From JBDZUZ01 sp040255445 (lineage in GTDB: Bacteria > Planctomycetota > Phycisphaerae > Phycisphaerales > UBA1924), in the NCBI GenBank assembly GCA_040255445.1, contig JBDZUZ010000183.1:1-6754 (forward strand): a DNA stretch of 6,754 bases. Reading direction: 5' to 3'. A program made the position numbers and the translations under genes. A model generated the notes under the pieces. That model saw only the letters and a program-made list of their open reading frames with translations, had not been told where the DNA came from and did not search any database. Of the stretch, positions 1-6,723 are shown piece by piece. Position 1 is the first letter of the stretch. Each line of letters starts with the position of its first letter.

Positions 1-240
1 CGCGCCGAAGCGCAACCCAAATCACCACAAGAACCAAAGGACCAACCGCCCCCCGCGCCCAAACCCGCGCCTCATAAACCCGCCCCCTACAACCCCGCCG
101 ACTACAGCCGCGCCCACCTCGGCCCCCCACCCCTCGACGGCGTCCACCATGACATCCTCCGCGTCCTCTACCAAACCGGCGCGCGAAAACCCCCGCCCCC
201 GCCCGAACCGCGGCGGATGTCACACAAATACATCGGGTAA
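1..240 (+). CDS. C-terminal end of an unidentified proline-rich protein (partial)
   Basis: Plus frame 1 is open from the window edge to a TAA at 238-240 and gives 79 residues; the start lies outside the window. The first half is rich in Pro, Lys, Gln and Ala, like a flexible linker. The second half reads as a more ordered tail (ADYSRAHLGPPPLDGVHHDI and onward), then a run of five prolines, ending in MSHKYIG. Third positions are mostly C, as expected for a real gene in a GC-rich genome. It converges on the helicase gene, with only 11 bases between the two stop codons and no obvious terminator hairpin in between. I do not recognise the family, and too little is visible to assign a function. It could be a chance open frame, but the codon pattern and the tight convergent stop argue for a genuine gene end. 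Confidence 0.6.
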   Translation, partial: RAEAQPKSPQEPKDQPPPAPKPAPHKPAPYNPADYSRAHLGPPPLDGVHHDILRVLYQTGARKPPPPPEPRRMSHKYIG

Positions 241-251
241 GGACCCACCGC

Positions 252-3200
252 TCACCGCGGCATGATCCGCTCACCCACCCGCTCCGCGAGCCCCGCCGCG
301 ATCGCATCATCAATCGCCGCCCCGATCGGCTCGCTGATCCGGATCGTCGCGCGCCCAAGCCCCAGCAGCCGCGCGGTCTCCCGCACCAGGTCCTCACGCG
401 GCAGCCCGAATTGCGCCCGCAGCACCCACACCACCGCGTTCCGCAGCTCCACCCGCGGCAGCTCCTCAACCCCGCGCTGGCTCTCCGCCCCCTCGCCCGG
501 AACCCGCACCACCCGCGCATCCGCACTGTCCGCCCCCGCCGGCCAGTACGCATCATCCACCAGCACGATCTCGCCCCGCTCGATCAACCCCGCCGCGACC
601 CGCTCGCACCGCTCGTGGAACCGCGCTGTCATCCGCTGCACACCGAACAACCCCGCCATCCGCTTCGCAACCAGCGCCGGCGTGATCGGCCCCTCCACCC
701 CGACGATCTCAACCAGCGCCCGCTCCGCCCGAGCCAACGCGGCGGGTCCGAAGAAATCAAAACCACGCAGCGACAACGCATCGATCTCCGCCACGCAATA
801 CACCGGCGGCCCGCCCGCCACCAACTCCGTCGCCGCAACCGCGCGCACAGCCAGCGAAGCCCGCAGCGGCTCAACGGTCGGAGCCGCTTCAACCGCGGCA
901 TCCGCCGCCACATCGCCGCCCCCCGCCGCGGCACGCTCAACCGCCGCCAGCAGCCGCGCTGCCGCGCGAGCCCGATTGATCCGCCACTCCGTCGACCACA
1001 CCCGCTCCAGCCGCCACCCCAGGTTCCGCAGGACCGCGCCCCGCAGCCGGTCCCGGTCCCGCGCGTTCGCCGCGCCCCGGTACGCCGCGCCATCACACTC
1101 GATCCCGATCAGATACGCCCCCGGCTTCCTGGGATCACGCACCGCGAGATCAATGCGGTACCCGCCGCACCCGACATTCGAATCAACCTCCCACCCCGCC
1201 TCCACCAGCGCATCGCGCACCGCCGCTTCGAGCCCCGCATCGTGCGCACTCCCCGCCCCAGTCAGATTCGCCTGCGCGATCGCCGCCGGACCCCGCTCCG
1301 CGTAATCGAGGAACGTCTTGAAATCACGCACCCCCTGCGCCCGCGTCCGCTTCAGATCGATCTGCTCGCTCCGCAGCGAGGAGAACACCATCAACTGCCG
1401 CCGCGCCCGCGTCACCGCGACATTCAACCGCCGCTCCCCGCCCTCCTTGTTGAGTGGCCCGAAGTTCATCGACGGCCGCCCGCTCTGATCGGGCCCGTAC
1501 CCCACCGAAAAGATGATCACATCCCGCTCATCGCCCTGCACATTCTCGAGGTTCTTGATGAAGACCGGCTCCATCACCGCCTCGGTGAAGAACGTCTCGA
1601 TCCCCGGGTGCGCACGCCGCGCTGTGTCAAAGAGGTCCTCGATCAGCGTCTGCTGCGCCTGGTTGAAAGTGACCACACCGATCGACCCCGTCGCCCCCGG
1701 CGCTTCGAGCATCTCCACCACCGCCGCCACCACCCGCTCCGCCTCGATGCGGTTGGTCCGCGTCCCGCCCCGGTCGTACACACCATCACCGATGTACCGC
1801 ATCGACACACCCAGCCGCTCCGACCGGTCCTCCGGCGAAGGGAAGGTGTGCAGCTCGTTGTGGTAGTAGTGATGGTTCGAGAAAGCGATCAGCGTTTCGT
1901 GCCGGCTGCGGTAGTGCCACTTGAGCCGCATCGCCGGGATGCCCGAGGCGTTGCACTCCTGCAGGATCGACTCCATGTCGTCGACCACCGCTTCATCGGG
2001 CTCTTCATCGTCCTCGCCCTCGAGCGTGCTGAAGAAGCTCGTCGGCGGCAGCTGCTTGGAATCGCCGACGACGATCACCTCACGCCCCCGCGCCACCGCG
2101 CCGACCGCATCCCACACCGGGATCTGCGAGGCCTCATCGAACACCACCATGTCGAAGGGCGGCAGCCCCGCATCCAGGAACTGCGCCACCGACAGCGGGC
2201 TCATCAGGAAGCACGGTTTCAGCCGCGGCAGGAGCGACGGGATCGACTCGATCAACCGCCGCGTCGGCAGGTGCCTCCGCTTCTTCTCCATCTCGCGCCG
2301 CAGGATCCCCAGCTCCGACTGCGCTGCGGCCGGCGTCTCCTCATCGGGCCGCCCCGCCGCCAGCCACGAGCACACCACATACCGCGTCAGCGCGATGCAG
2401 CGCCGGTCCAGCTCCGCGAACCGCTCGATCGCATCCGCGTGCCCCTCCGCGCTGAAGCCGCGCACCGCGGGCGTCGCATCCGCGACGGCATTGAACCACG
2501 CCCGCCCGTACCCACGCTCGAAGGCATCGCCAATCTGCTCGCGCCCGCACCCGCCCGCTTCGTACAACTCGACCGCCGCGGCCAGCCCGCCGACCGCGGC
2601 CGCATCCCGAGCGCTCCGCCACCCGCACCAGGCATCCAGCTCCGCGAGCCCGCCGTGCCAGCGAGTGAGCGTGTCTTCGGTCCGCAGCAGCCACTCGGAC
2701 TCCGCCGAATCACCATCCTCGCAGCGCAGCAGCGCGGCGACCTTCGCCCACGCTTGGTCCCACGCCCCCCGCGCGGCAACCAGTTCCGTGCAGGCGCGAC
2801 CCAGCGGCGCGGCCGGCGGCGACGCCGCGGCCTGCACCAACCGTTCTCCGAGCCCCGCAGCGCCCCGGTCCGCATCNNNNNNNNNNGCGCCGGCCCGCCA
2901 GAGGCTCCAGCCGAGCCAGGCGAGGAACGCCGCGCCCGCATATTTCACGAGAACGAAGAGCCCGCCCATGGCGTCCGCGAGGAGCGCGAGGCCGAAAATC
3001 GCCGCGAGAATGAAGACCGCATCCGCCGCCGCGATGCACGCGGCGAACTTCTCGCACCAGCCCACCAGCGCGGCAAGCTCGTCCCAGTCCGCCTTGCTGT
3101 TCCGCCATCGCATTCCCAGAACCGCCGCGAGATCCGCCCGTCCGGTCAGCTCCGCATCCAGCCGCCGCGCCTCGCGCAGCATCTCCAGATCAGCTCGCAA

Positions 3201-6200
3201 CGTCGCCAGGTCCGGCGCTGCAGCGCGGCAGTACGGCCGCACCGCGCCCTTGATCCCGAACGAAGCGAACCACCGCAGCAGCGCGGGTTTCGCGAGCGCG
3301 GTCTCCACCCGCGCCAGCAGCGGCAGCGGATCGAACTGCGCGAATTCCTCCTTGTACCGCCCCATCAGCGTTTTCAGGTGCGCATCACGCTTCCGCCCCG
3401 CATCGCACGCTTCCAGCACCTGCCCTCGCAGCGCGGCGGCATCCCGGCCCGTGATCAGCGCCGCCCCCGCGCCCGGGCACTTCGCCAGGAGCGCCGCCGC
3501 CGCGGCGAGCGCACGATGAGCCCCGCCCGACAACACACTCGCCCGCGCAGTGCCGCCCACACCACGCACGAACGCAGCGGCCGCCTCGGCCATCGCCGCG
3601 AGTGCATCCTGCGAAGCACCGATTACACCAGCCGCTTCATTCCCGAGCCCGAAGCTCCACTCGGTCCGCCCGATCCCGCGGAGCGCGTGCTCACCCGGCG
3701 GATCGATCGCCTTGCAAGCCCGCTGCAGGTCCGCAACCAGCGAACGCCACTTCGCCAGCTCACCCGCTGTCACCGCGCCGATGTCGGCGCTGTCGGGCGC
3801 GGCCGCCGCACCATCACCCAGCCGGCACAGCCGGCCCAGCACCTGATACAGCGTCTCGCCGCTCGGCCGCGCTGTGTGCATCTGGTCCACATAGTCGTTC
3901 AGCTTCCCGCGCAGCCCACCCAGGTCAGAGCACAGGCTCTCCCACTCGGCGGGCGGGGCCAGCCGCTCGGCCTGCAGCGACGCCGCCAGCTGCGCGAGCA
4001 CCTCCTTCTTGCTCGCCTTGGCAGAGTGCAGCTCCAGGCAGTACGCGCCCAGCCCGTCATCCTCGAGCCGCTTGCGCACGACAGAAAGTGCCGCCATCTT
4101 CTCGGCGACGAACAGGACTCGCTTCCCCGCCGCGAGGCTGTCGGCGATGATATTCGCGATCGTCTGGCTCTTGCCCGTCCCGGGTGGGCCTTCGAGGACA
4201 AAGGTCCGGGACTCGGCCGCAGCGCGGACCGCGGCGAGCTGCGACGAGTCGGCATCGCGGGTGCAGAGGATGCGCCCGGGCGGCACCGCGGCGTCGAGGT
4301 CCTTCGCCGCGGGCAGCGGCTTGGGGTCGAAGAGGTCGCCGGGCCGCTCGACCAGATGATCGACCAGCCGGTTGCTGCGCAGCTTGCCGAGGTTCTCGGT
4401 GAGGTCCCGCCACATCAGGAACTTGTTGAAGGAGAAGAGCCCGAGCGCGGATTCCTCGACAACTTCCCAGCGCGCGGCATCGCGGATCGCCTGGCGGAAC
4501 TTGCGGAGGATCAGGTCGACATCGAGCCCCTGCTCATCCTCGGGCAGCTCATCGAGCCCGCCGGTGTCGATGCCGAACTCGGTGCGGAGCTTCTCGAGCA
4601 GCGTGACGTTGGGCCGGAGCGGTTCATCGCTCAGAGAGATCGTGTAGTGGTAGCCCGATCCGGTCGCGGTGCGCTTGAGCGTGACGGGGAGCAGGATGAG
4701 CGGCGCCAGCCGCGGATCGTCGGAGGTGGTCGTTTCGTACCAGCGGAGCATGCCCAGCGCCAGGTGCAGGAGATTGGCGCCGGTCTCCTCGATGCTCGCG
4801 CGGGCGATGCGGTAGAGATTCAGCAGCTTCGCCTGCGTCTCGGCTTCGGTGCTCGTGCTGTAGAGATGCCCGGCATCGAGCTCGGCCTTGAGGAACTCGG
4901 GCGCGGTGTTGGACTTGCTCAGGATGCGCAGGTCGCGGCCCTCGGCCAGCGCATCCTCGACCGCAGCAACCGCCGGTGTGAGCAGACGCACGACGCGGCC
5001 GGTCTCGCGGAAGTTGAGCAGCCGGTTGCGCAAGGAGAGATCGAGCAGACGTGTGCGCCAGCGCTCGATGCGGCCCTGTGGCTCGAGCGCTGCAGCTTCG
5101 CCGGCCGCGATCGCCTCCGCGCGCTCCGCGAGCGCAATGCGATCGAGCGCGGGACCGGTCTCGGCGGGCGTTGCCAGCCGCGCCACCGCGCCCGGCTCGA
5201 GGCCCTCGGCATCGTTGCGGAGCGGGAGCGGGCGGATGCCGCGTTTGCGGCCCGAGCGGATGTCGATGGCACAGAAGTCGGCGCCCGGCCGCTCCATGTG
5301 CTGCTTGGCCGCGGCGACCGCCGCGTTGAAGCCCGCGCCCGCATCAGTCAGATGCGTCGATTCGACGGGCACGAACTCGCCGAGCTCGATCAAGTTGCGG
5401 ATCCGGGCCGGCTCATCGATCGCGGCCTCGGGCAGGTGGGCATCGTGCGTCCACACCGCGGGGATCGCGTGCCCCTGCGGGAGCAGCAGCAGCGGGTGCA
5501 GCCCGCACTGCTCCCACATGCTCATCAGCAGGATGGAGAGGTCCAGGCATGTGCCCAGCCGCTCACGCATCAGCCGGTCGACGAGGCGGATGCGCTGGCC
5601 CGACGACTCGAAGCTGGCGGGCGGGTTGATGTACCCGATGCCTTGGCGGGCCGCGGCGAGGAAGCAGGCCTCGGCGATCTGCGCAACACGCTGGCGGCTG
5701 CCGGACTGGTAGCCGTCGAGCGAGTCGGGCCCGCCGGCCGAGCGGAGCACGCCGCGGGCTTCGCCGAGCAGATCCGCGATGCGTGCGTGGTTGGGCGTGA
5801 CGAACGCGGCGGTGAGTTCGGGATAGTGACCGACGCCGGGCCACTGGTCGAAGGGGAGCAGATCGATGGGGAAGGGGAAGCGGGCGGTGCGGTCGGCGTG
5901 GGTGACGGTCGCGATGATGGTCGATCGCTCCGCCTCGGTGCGGGCGGCGAGGGCGGCGCCCGAGAGGGTGAACGCGGCGGGCGTGACCAGCGCCGGAACC
6001 CCGGGCTCGAGCCTGGAGAACCGCGCTTCGAACGGTGCCGCCTCGCCGTTCTCGAGTTCGAGTCGGAGCGTGACGTTCTCGAGCGGCTCGGGGCCGGTCG
6101 CGGTCAGCCGGAGCGAATCGACCAACGCGACGCCGTTCTGTTGCATCGCGAAGTTGATGCGGTCGCTGTACTCGGCCTCGACCCTGCACCACGTCTGCGC

Positions 6201-6236
6201 ACCATCCTGCCCCTCCACCACTGGACTCTCAGACAT
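252..6236 (-). CDS. Giant DUF4011/DUF3320 superfamily 1 helicase with C-terminal Vsr-like endonuclease
   Basis: Predicted ATP-dependent nucleic-acid motor fused to a nuclease, probably cytoplasmic. Residues ~1-130 look beta-rich. Residues ~135-325 look transglutaminase-like (GTCLDL C230, GHA H256, FVPVESTHL E292). DUF4011 begins at ~388 (LLDLSLRNRLLNF). Helicase motifs are intact: Walker A GPPGTGKS 683-690, DEAS 1367-1370, GDSKQLPP 1391-1398, HYRSR 1441-1445, VQGDERD 1566-1572 and NVAVTRAR 1605-1612. The nuclease is at ~1665-1765, with E1670, D1696, IECDG 1712-1716, ARDRDRLR 1725-1732 and WSTEW 1747-1751. A DUF3320-type region (~1835-1900) and a helical tail follow. ATG 6236 is the first possible start: the frame is closed by TAA at 6288-6290, with no ATG, GTG or TTG between. 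There is no clear Shine-Dalgarno. Residues ~1065-1116 and the adjacent N run are anomalous (separate entries), so the true length is uncertain and numbering after the gap assumes exactly ten bases. Helicase-nuclease fusions occur in phage defence (for example Hhe-type proteins, which also carry a HEPN domain not seen here). The family call is strong; the biological role is inferred. Confidence 0.93.
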   Translation of the reverse strand: MSESPVVEGQDGAQTWCRVEAEYSDRINFAMQQNGVALVDSLRLTATGPEPLENVTLRLELENGEAAPFEARFSRLEPGVPALVTPAAFTLSGAALAARTEAERSTIIATVTHADRTARFPFPIDLLPFDQWPGVGHYPELTAAFVTPNHARIADLLGEARGVLRSAGGPDSLDGYQSGSRQRVAQIAEACFLAAARQGIGYINPPASFESSGQRIRLVDRLMRERLGTCLDLSILLMSMWEQCGLHPLLLLPQGHAIPAVWTHDAHLPEAAIDEPARIRNLIELGEFVPVESTHLTDAGAGFNAAVAAAKQHMERPGADFCAIDIRSGRKRGIRPLPLRNDAEGLEPGAVARLATPAETGPALDRIALAERAEAIAAGEAAALEPQGRIERWRTRLLDLSLRNRLLNFRETGRVVRLLTPAVAAVEDALAEGRDLRILSKSNTAPEFLKAELDAGHLYSTSTEAETQAKLLNLYRIARASIEETGANLLHLALGMLRWYETTTSDDPRLAPLILLPVTLKRTATGSGYHYTISLSDEPLRPNVTLLEKLRTEFGIDTGGLDELPEDEQGLDVDLILRKFRQAIRDAARWEVVEESALGLFSFNKFLMWRDLTENLGKLRSNRLVDHLVERPGDLFDPKPLPAAKDLDAAVPPGRILCTRDADSSQLAAVRAAAESRTFVLEGPPGTGKSQTIANIIADSLAAGKRVLFVAEKMAALSVVRKRLEDDGLGAYCLELHSAKASKKEVLAQLAASLQAERLAPPAEWESLCSDLGGLRGKLNDYVDQMHTARPSGETLYQVLGRLCRLGDGAAAAPDSADIGAVTAGELAKWRSLVADLQRACKAIDPPGEHALRGIGRTEWSFGLGNEAAGVIGASQDALAAMAEAAAAFVRGVGGTARASVLSGGAHRALAAAAALLAKCPGAGAALITGRDAAALRGQVLEACDAGRKRDAHLKTLMGRYKEEFAQFDPLPLLARVETALAKPALLRWFASFGIKGAVRPYCRAAAPDLATLRADLEMLREARRLDAELTGRADLAAVLGMRWRNSKADWDELAALVGWCEKFAACIAAADAVFILAAIFGLALLADAMGGLFVLVKYAGAAFLAWLGWSLWRAGXXXXDADRGAAGLGERLVQAAASPPAAPLGRACTELVAARGAWDQAWAKVAALLRCEDGDSAESEWLLRTEDTLTRWHGGLAELDAWCGWRSARDAAAVGGLAAAVELYEAGGCGREQIGDAFERGYGRAWFNAVADATPAVRGFSAEGHADAIERFAELDRRCIALTRYVVCSWLAAGRPDEETPAAAQSELGILRREMEKKRRHLPTRRLIESIPSLLPRLKPCFLMSPLSVAQFLDAGLPPFDMVVFDEASQIPVWDAVGAVARGREVIVVGDSKQLPPTSFFSTLEGEDDEEPDEAVVDDMESILQECNASGIPAMRLKWHYRSRHETLIAFSNHHYYHNELHTFPSPEDRSERLGVSMRYIGDGVYDRGGTRTNRIEAERVVAAVVEMLEAPGATGSIGVVTFNQAQQTLIEDLFDTARRAHPGIETFFTEAVMEPVFIKNLENVQGDERDVIIFSVGYGPDQSGRPSMNFGPLNKEGGERRLNVAVTRARRQLMVFSSLRSEQIDLKRTRAQGVRDFKTFLDYAERGPAAIAQANLTGAGSAHDAGLEAAVRDALVEAGWEVDSNVGCGGYRIDLAVRDPRKPGAYLIGIECDGAAYRGAANARDRDRLRGAVLRNLGWRLERVWSTEWRINRARAAARLLAAVERAAAGGGDVAADAAVEAAPTVEPLRASLAVRAVAATELVAGGPPVYCVAEIDALSLRGFDFFGPAALARAERALVEIVGVEGPITPALVAKRMAGLFGVQRMTARFHERCERVAAGLIERGEIVLVDDAYWPAGADSADARVVRVPGEGAESQRGVEELPRVELRNAVVWVLRAQFGLPREDLVRETARLLGLGRATIRISEPIGAAIDDAIAAGLAERVGERIMPR
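2877..2886. other. Assembly gap (ten N) inside the helicase gene
   Basis: Ten consecutive N fall between helicase codons 1116 and 1121. A run of exactly ten is often a scaffolder placeholder rather than a measured distance, so the real distance may be larger, smaller or negative. With ten bases the reading frame happens to continue. The gap lies in the poorly conserved stretch between the ATP-binding half (motifs I and Ia) and the DEAS half of the helicase, so the catalytic motifs on either side are not affected. Confidence 0.97.
2889..3044 (-). other. LysE/RhtB exporter-like membrane segment in frame within the helicase, probably chimeric
   Basis: Codons ~1065-1116 encode two strongly hydrophobic stretches. 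The text passes through DAVFILAAIFGLALLADAM and then LFVLVKYAGAAFLAWLGWSL, ending in WRAG at the N run. The order matches the internal core of LysE-family amino-acid exporters, whose usual pattern is GD-(V/L) and a hydrophobic run, then GLA-x-L, a hydrophobic loop, (L/V)-K-x-AGAA-(Y/F)-L-x-W-LG and a basic residue. The surrounding protein is soluble and helicase-like: ADWDELAALVGWCEKF just upstream, and the downstream part up to the FERGYGRAWFNAV region both fit the DUF4011 helicase family. The piece is only about 155 bases and ends exactly at the gap, as expected for a misjoined contig end. The alternative, a real membrane hairpin inside the helicase, is possible but would be unusual. Confidence 0.6.
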
Positions 6237-6267
6237 CGCACATCGCCCCGAACGCTCGCCCGACCAT
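6229..6267 (-). other. Candidate 12-codon upstream ORF overlapping the helicase start
   Basis: An ATG at 6267-6265 opens a short frame reading MVGRAFGAMCDV, with a TGA at 6231-6229. The stop lies only two bases downstream of the helicase ATG (6236-6234), the geometry that permits translational coupling or re-initiation. Its ATG sits at the loop of the 6257-6273 hairpin. No Shine-Dalgarno precedes it, and a frame this short easily arises by chance in GC-rich DNA. Confidence 0.2.
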
Positions 6268-6273
6268 CGGGCG
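6257..6273 (-). promoter_or_regulatory. GC-rich hairpin in the helicase 5' leader
   Basis: A perfect 7-bp stem (CGCCCGA paired with TCGGGCG) with a three-base loop lies 21-37 bases upstream of the helicase ATG. There is no T-tract after it on either strand, so it is not a typical intrinsic terminator. In the mRNA it could hinder ribosome access, or in DNA it could be a protein-binding palindrome; both uses are inference. Confidence 0.35.
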
Positions 6274-6281
6274 GCGGCGGT

Positions 6282-6287
6282 ATTAGA
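6282..6287 (-). promoter_or_regulatory. Candidate -10 element for the helicase gene
   Basis: On the minus strand the hexamer TCTAAT matches the sigma-70 -10 consensus at five of six positions. It lies in the only AT-rich patch (6281-6290) of an otherwise very GC-rich spacer, 45-50 bases upstream of the start codon. No convincing -35 hexamer is found 16-18 bases upstream, so a regulator bound at the adjacent tandem repeat, or another sigma factor, would have to compensate. This is a weak call from sequence alone. Confidence 0.3.
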
Positions 6288-6293
6288 TTACTC

Positions 6294-6327
6294 GGAATCA
6301 GCGGAAAGCGGGAATCGGCGGAAAGGG
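6294..6327. repeat. Two tandem 17-bp imperfect direct repeats upstream of the helicase gene
   Basis: GGAATCAGCGGAAAGCG at 6294-6310 is followed directly by GGAATCGGCGGAAAGGG at 6311-6327, identical at 15 of 17 positions. The next bases (CAATCGGG from 6328) hint at a degenerate third copy. The pair lies directly upstream of the candidate -10 element when read on the minus strand, where a transcription factor recognising direct repeats would act. A simple tandem duplication without function is the alternative. Confidence 0.6.
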
Positions 6328-6356
6328 CAATCGGGCCGCGGGCACGTCTCAGACTA

Positions 6357-6369
6357 CCGGCAGCGCCGG
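6357..6369 (-). terminator. Small hairpin just after the 115-residue ORF stop
   Basis: CCGGC and GCCGG form a 5-bp stem around a three-base AGC loop, beginning 6 bases beyond the TGA of the small minus-strand gene. No T-run follows on the minus strand (TAGTCTGAGACG), so as an intrinsic terminator it would be weak. The small gene and the helicase could therefore be partly cotranscribed. Confidence 0.2.
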
Positions 6370-6375
6370 ATACGG

Positions 6376-6723
6376 TCAGTCGATCCCGACCCGCTCGCGG
6401 AGCACTTCCGCGAGCAGCCCGCACCGCACCCGCTCCCCGCCGCGGTCCTGCAGCGTCAGCACCACGCCATCGTCCGCCAGCTCCGTCGCCCCATCGATCA
6501 TCGCGAGTACCGACCGCGTGTGGTTGCACAGGATCTCGCGCAGGTACGCCCGCACCGCGTCATCCCCGATTCGCCCTCGCAGCGCGATCCGCATATCGGC
6601 CAGAGCGTCAGAGTCGTTCACCGGGGGCGATGTGTCCAGCAAGTCTCGCGTGAACCCATCGGCACGCTGCGCGATGATGCGGGCGAGTTCGTCGAGCAGG
6701 GCGGTTTCGGTTGGGTTCAGCAT
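6376..6723 (-). CDS. Small hypothetical protein of 115 residues
   Basis: I do not recognise a named family. The protein is hydrophilic, without a signal peptide or membrane segment, and looks mainly helical in its first 70 residues (TETALLDELARIIAQRADGF, later DDAVRAYLREILCNHTRSVL). A DGATELADDG turn and a short strand-like segment, VVLTLQD, follow; then GGERVRCGLLAEVLRERVGID closes with a helical end. Residues 36-115 look like a compact single domain. ATG 6723 is the first ATG; the next in-frame Met is residue 44. No Shine-Dalgarno precedes the start: the upstream bases are an 8-bp tandem repeat, with the frame open to the window edge, so the true start could lie outside. It runs in the same direction as the helicase, 139 bases upstream, and might share its transcript. 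Nothing in its sequence proves a joint function. Confidence 0.6.
   Translation of the reverse strand: MLNPTETALLDELARIIAQRADGFTRDLLDTSPPVNDSDALADMRIALRGRIGDDAVRAYLREILCNHTRSVLAMIDGATELADDGVVLTLQDRGGERVRCGLLAEVLRERVGID

Noticed and set aside
200..260. Possible bidirectional terminator between the convergent genes
   Set aside because: Only short CCGCGG palindromes are present, with no stem of useful length followed by a T-run on either strand.
262..1305. 347-codon plus-strand open frame starting with ATG
   Set aside because: Its translation is Ser/Ala/Arg/Thr/Pro-rich and of low complexity, opposite the well-recognised nuclease and DUF3320 part of the helicase; it is a shadow frame.
1405..1479. 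Repeated GCC/CGC-rich short motifs suggesting a minisatellite
   Set aside because: These are alanine and arginine codons in helicase coding sequence; the helicase motif VI text is intact here and no fixed repeat unit is present.
1921..3519. 532-codon plus-strand open frame spanning the N run
   Set aside because: Low-complexity Ser/Ala/Arg text opposite the DEAS and GDSKQLPP motifs. It also crosses the assembly gap, so its length is partly artificial.
6104..6529. 141-codon minus-strand frame bridging the small ORF and the helicase start
   Set aside because: It overlaps the better-supported 115-residue ORF and the helicase N-terminus in another frame, and its Arg/Gly/Ala-rich text looks like an out-of-frame reading.
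411..6653. A 2080-codon plus-strand open frame, longer than the helicase itself
   Set aside because: It is the antisense shadow of the helicase gene and runs through the intergenic region into the small ORF. Its translation is dominated by Arg, Pro, Gln and His with no domain pattern, while the minus-strand frame carries every helicase and nuclease motif. Long antisense frames are expected when GC-rich codons avoid stops on both strands.
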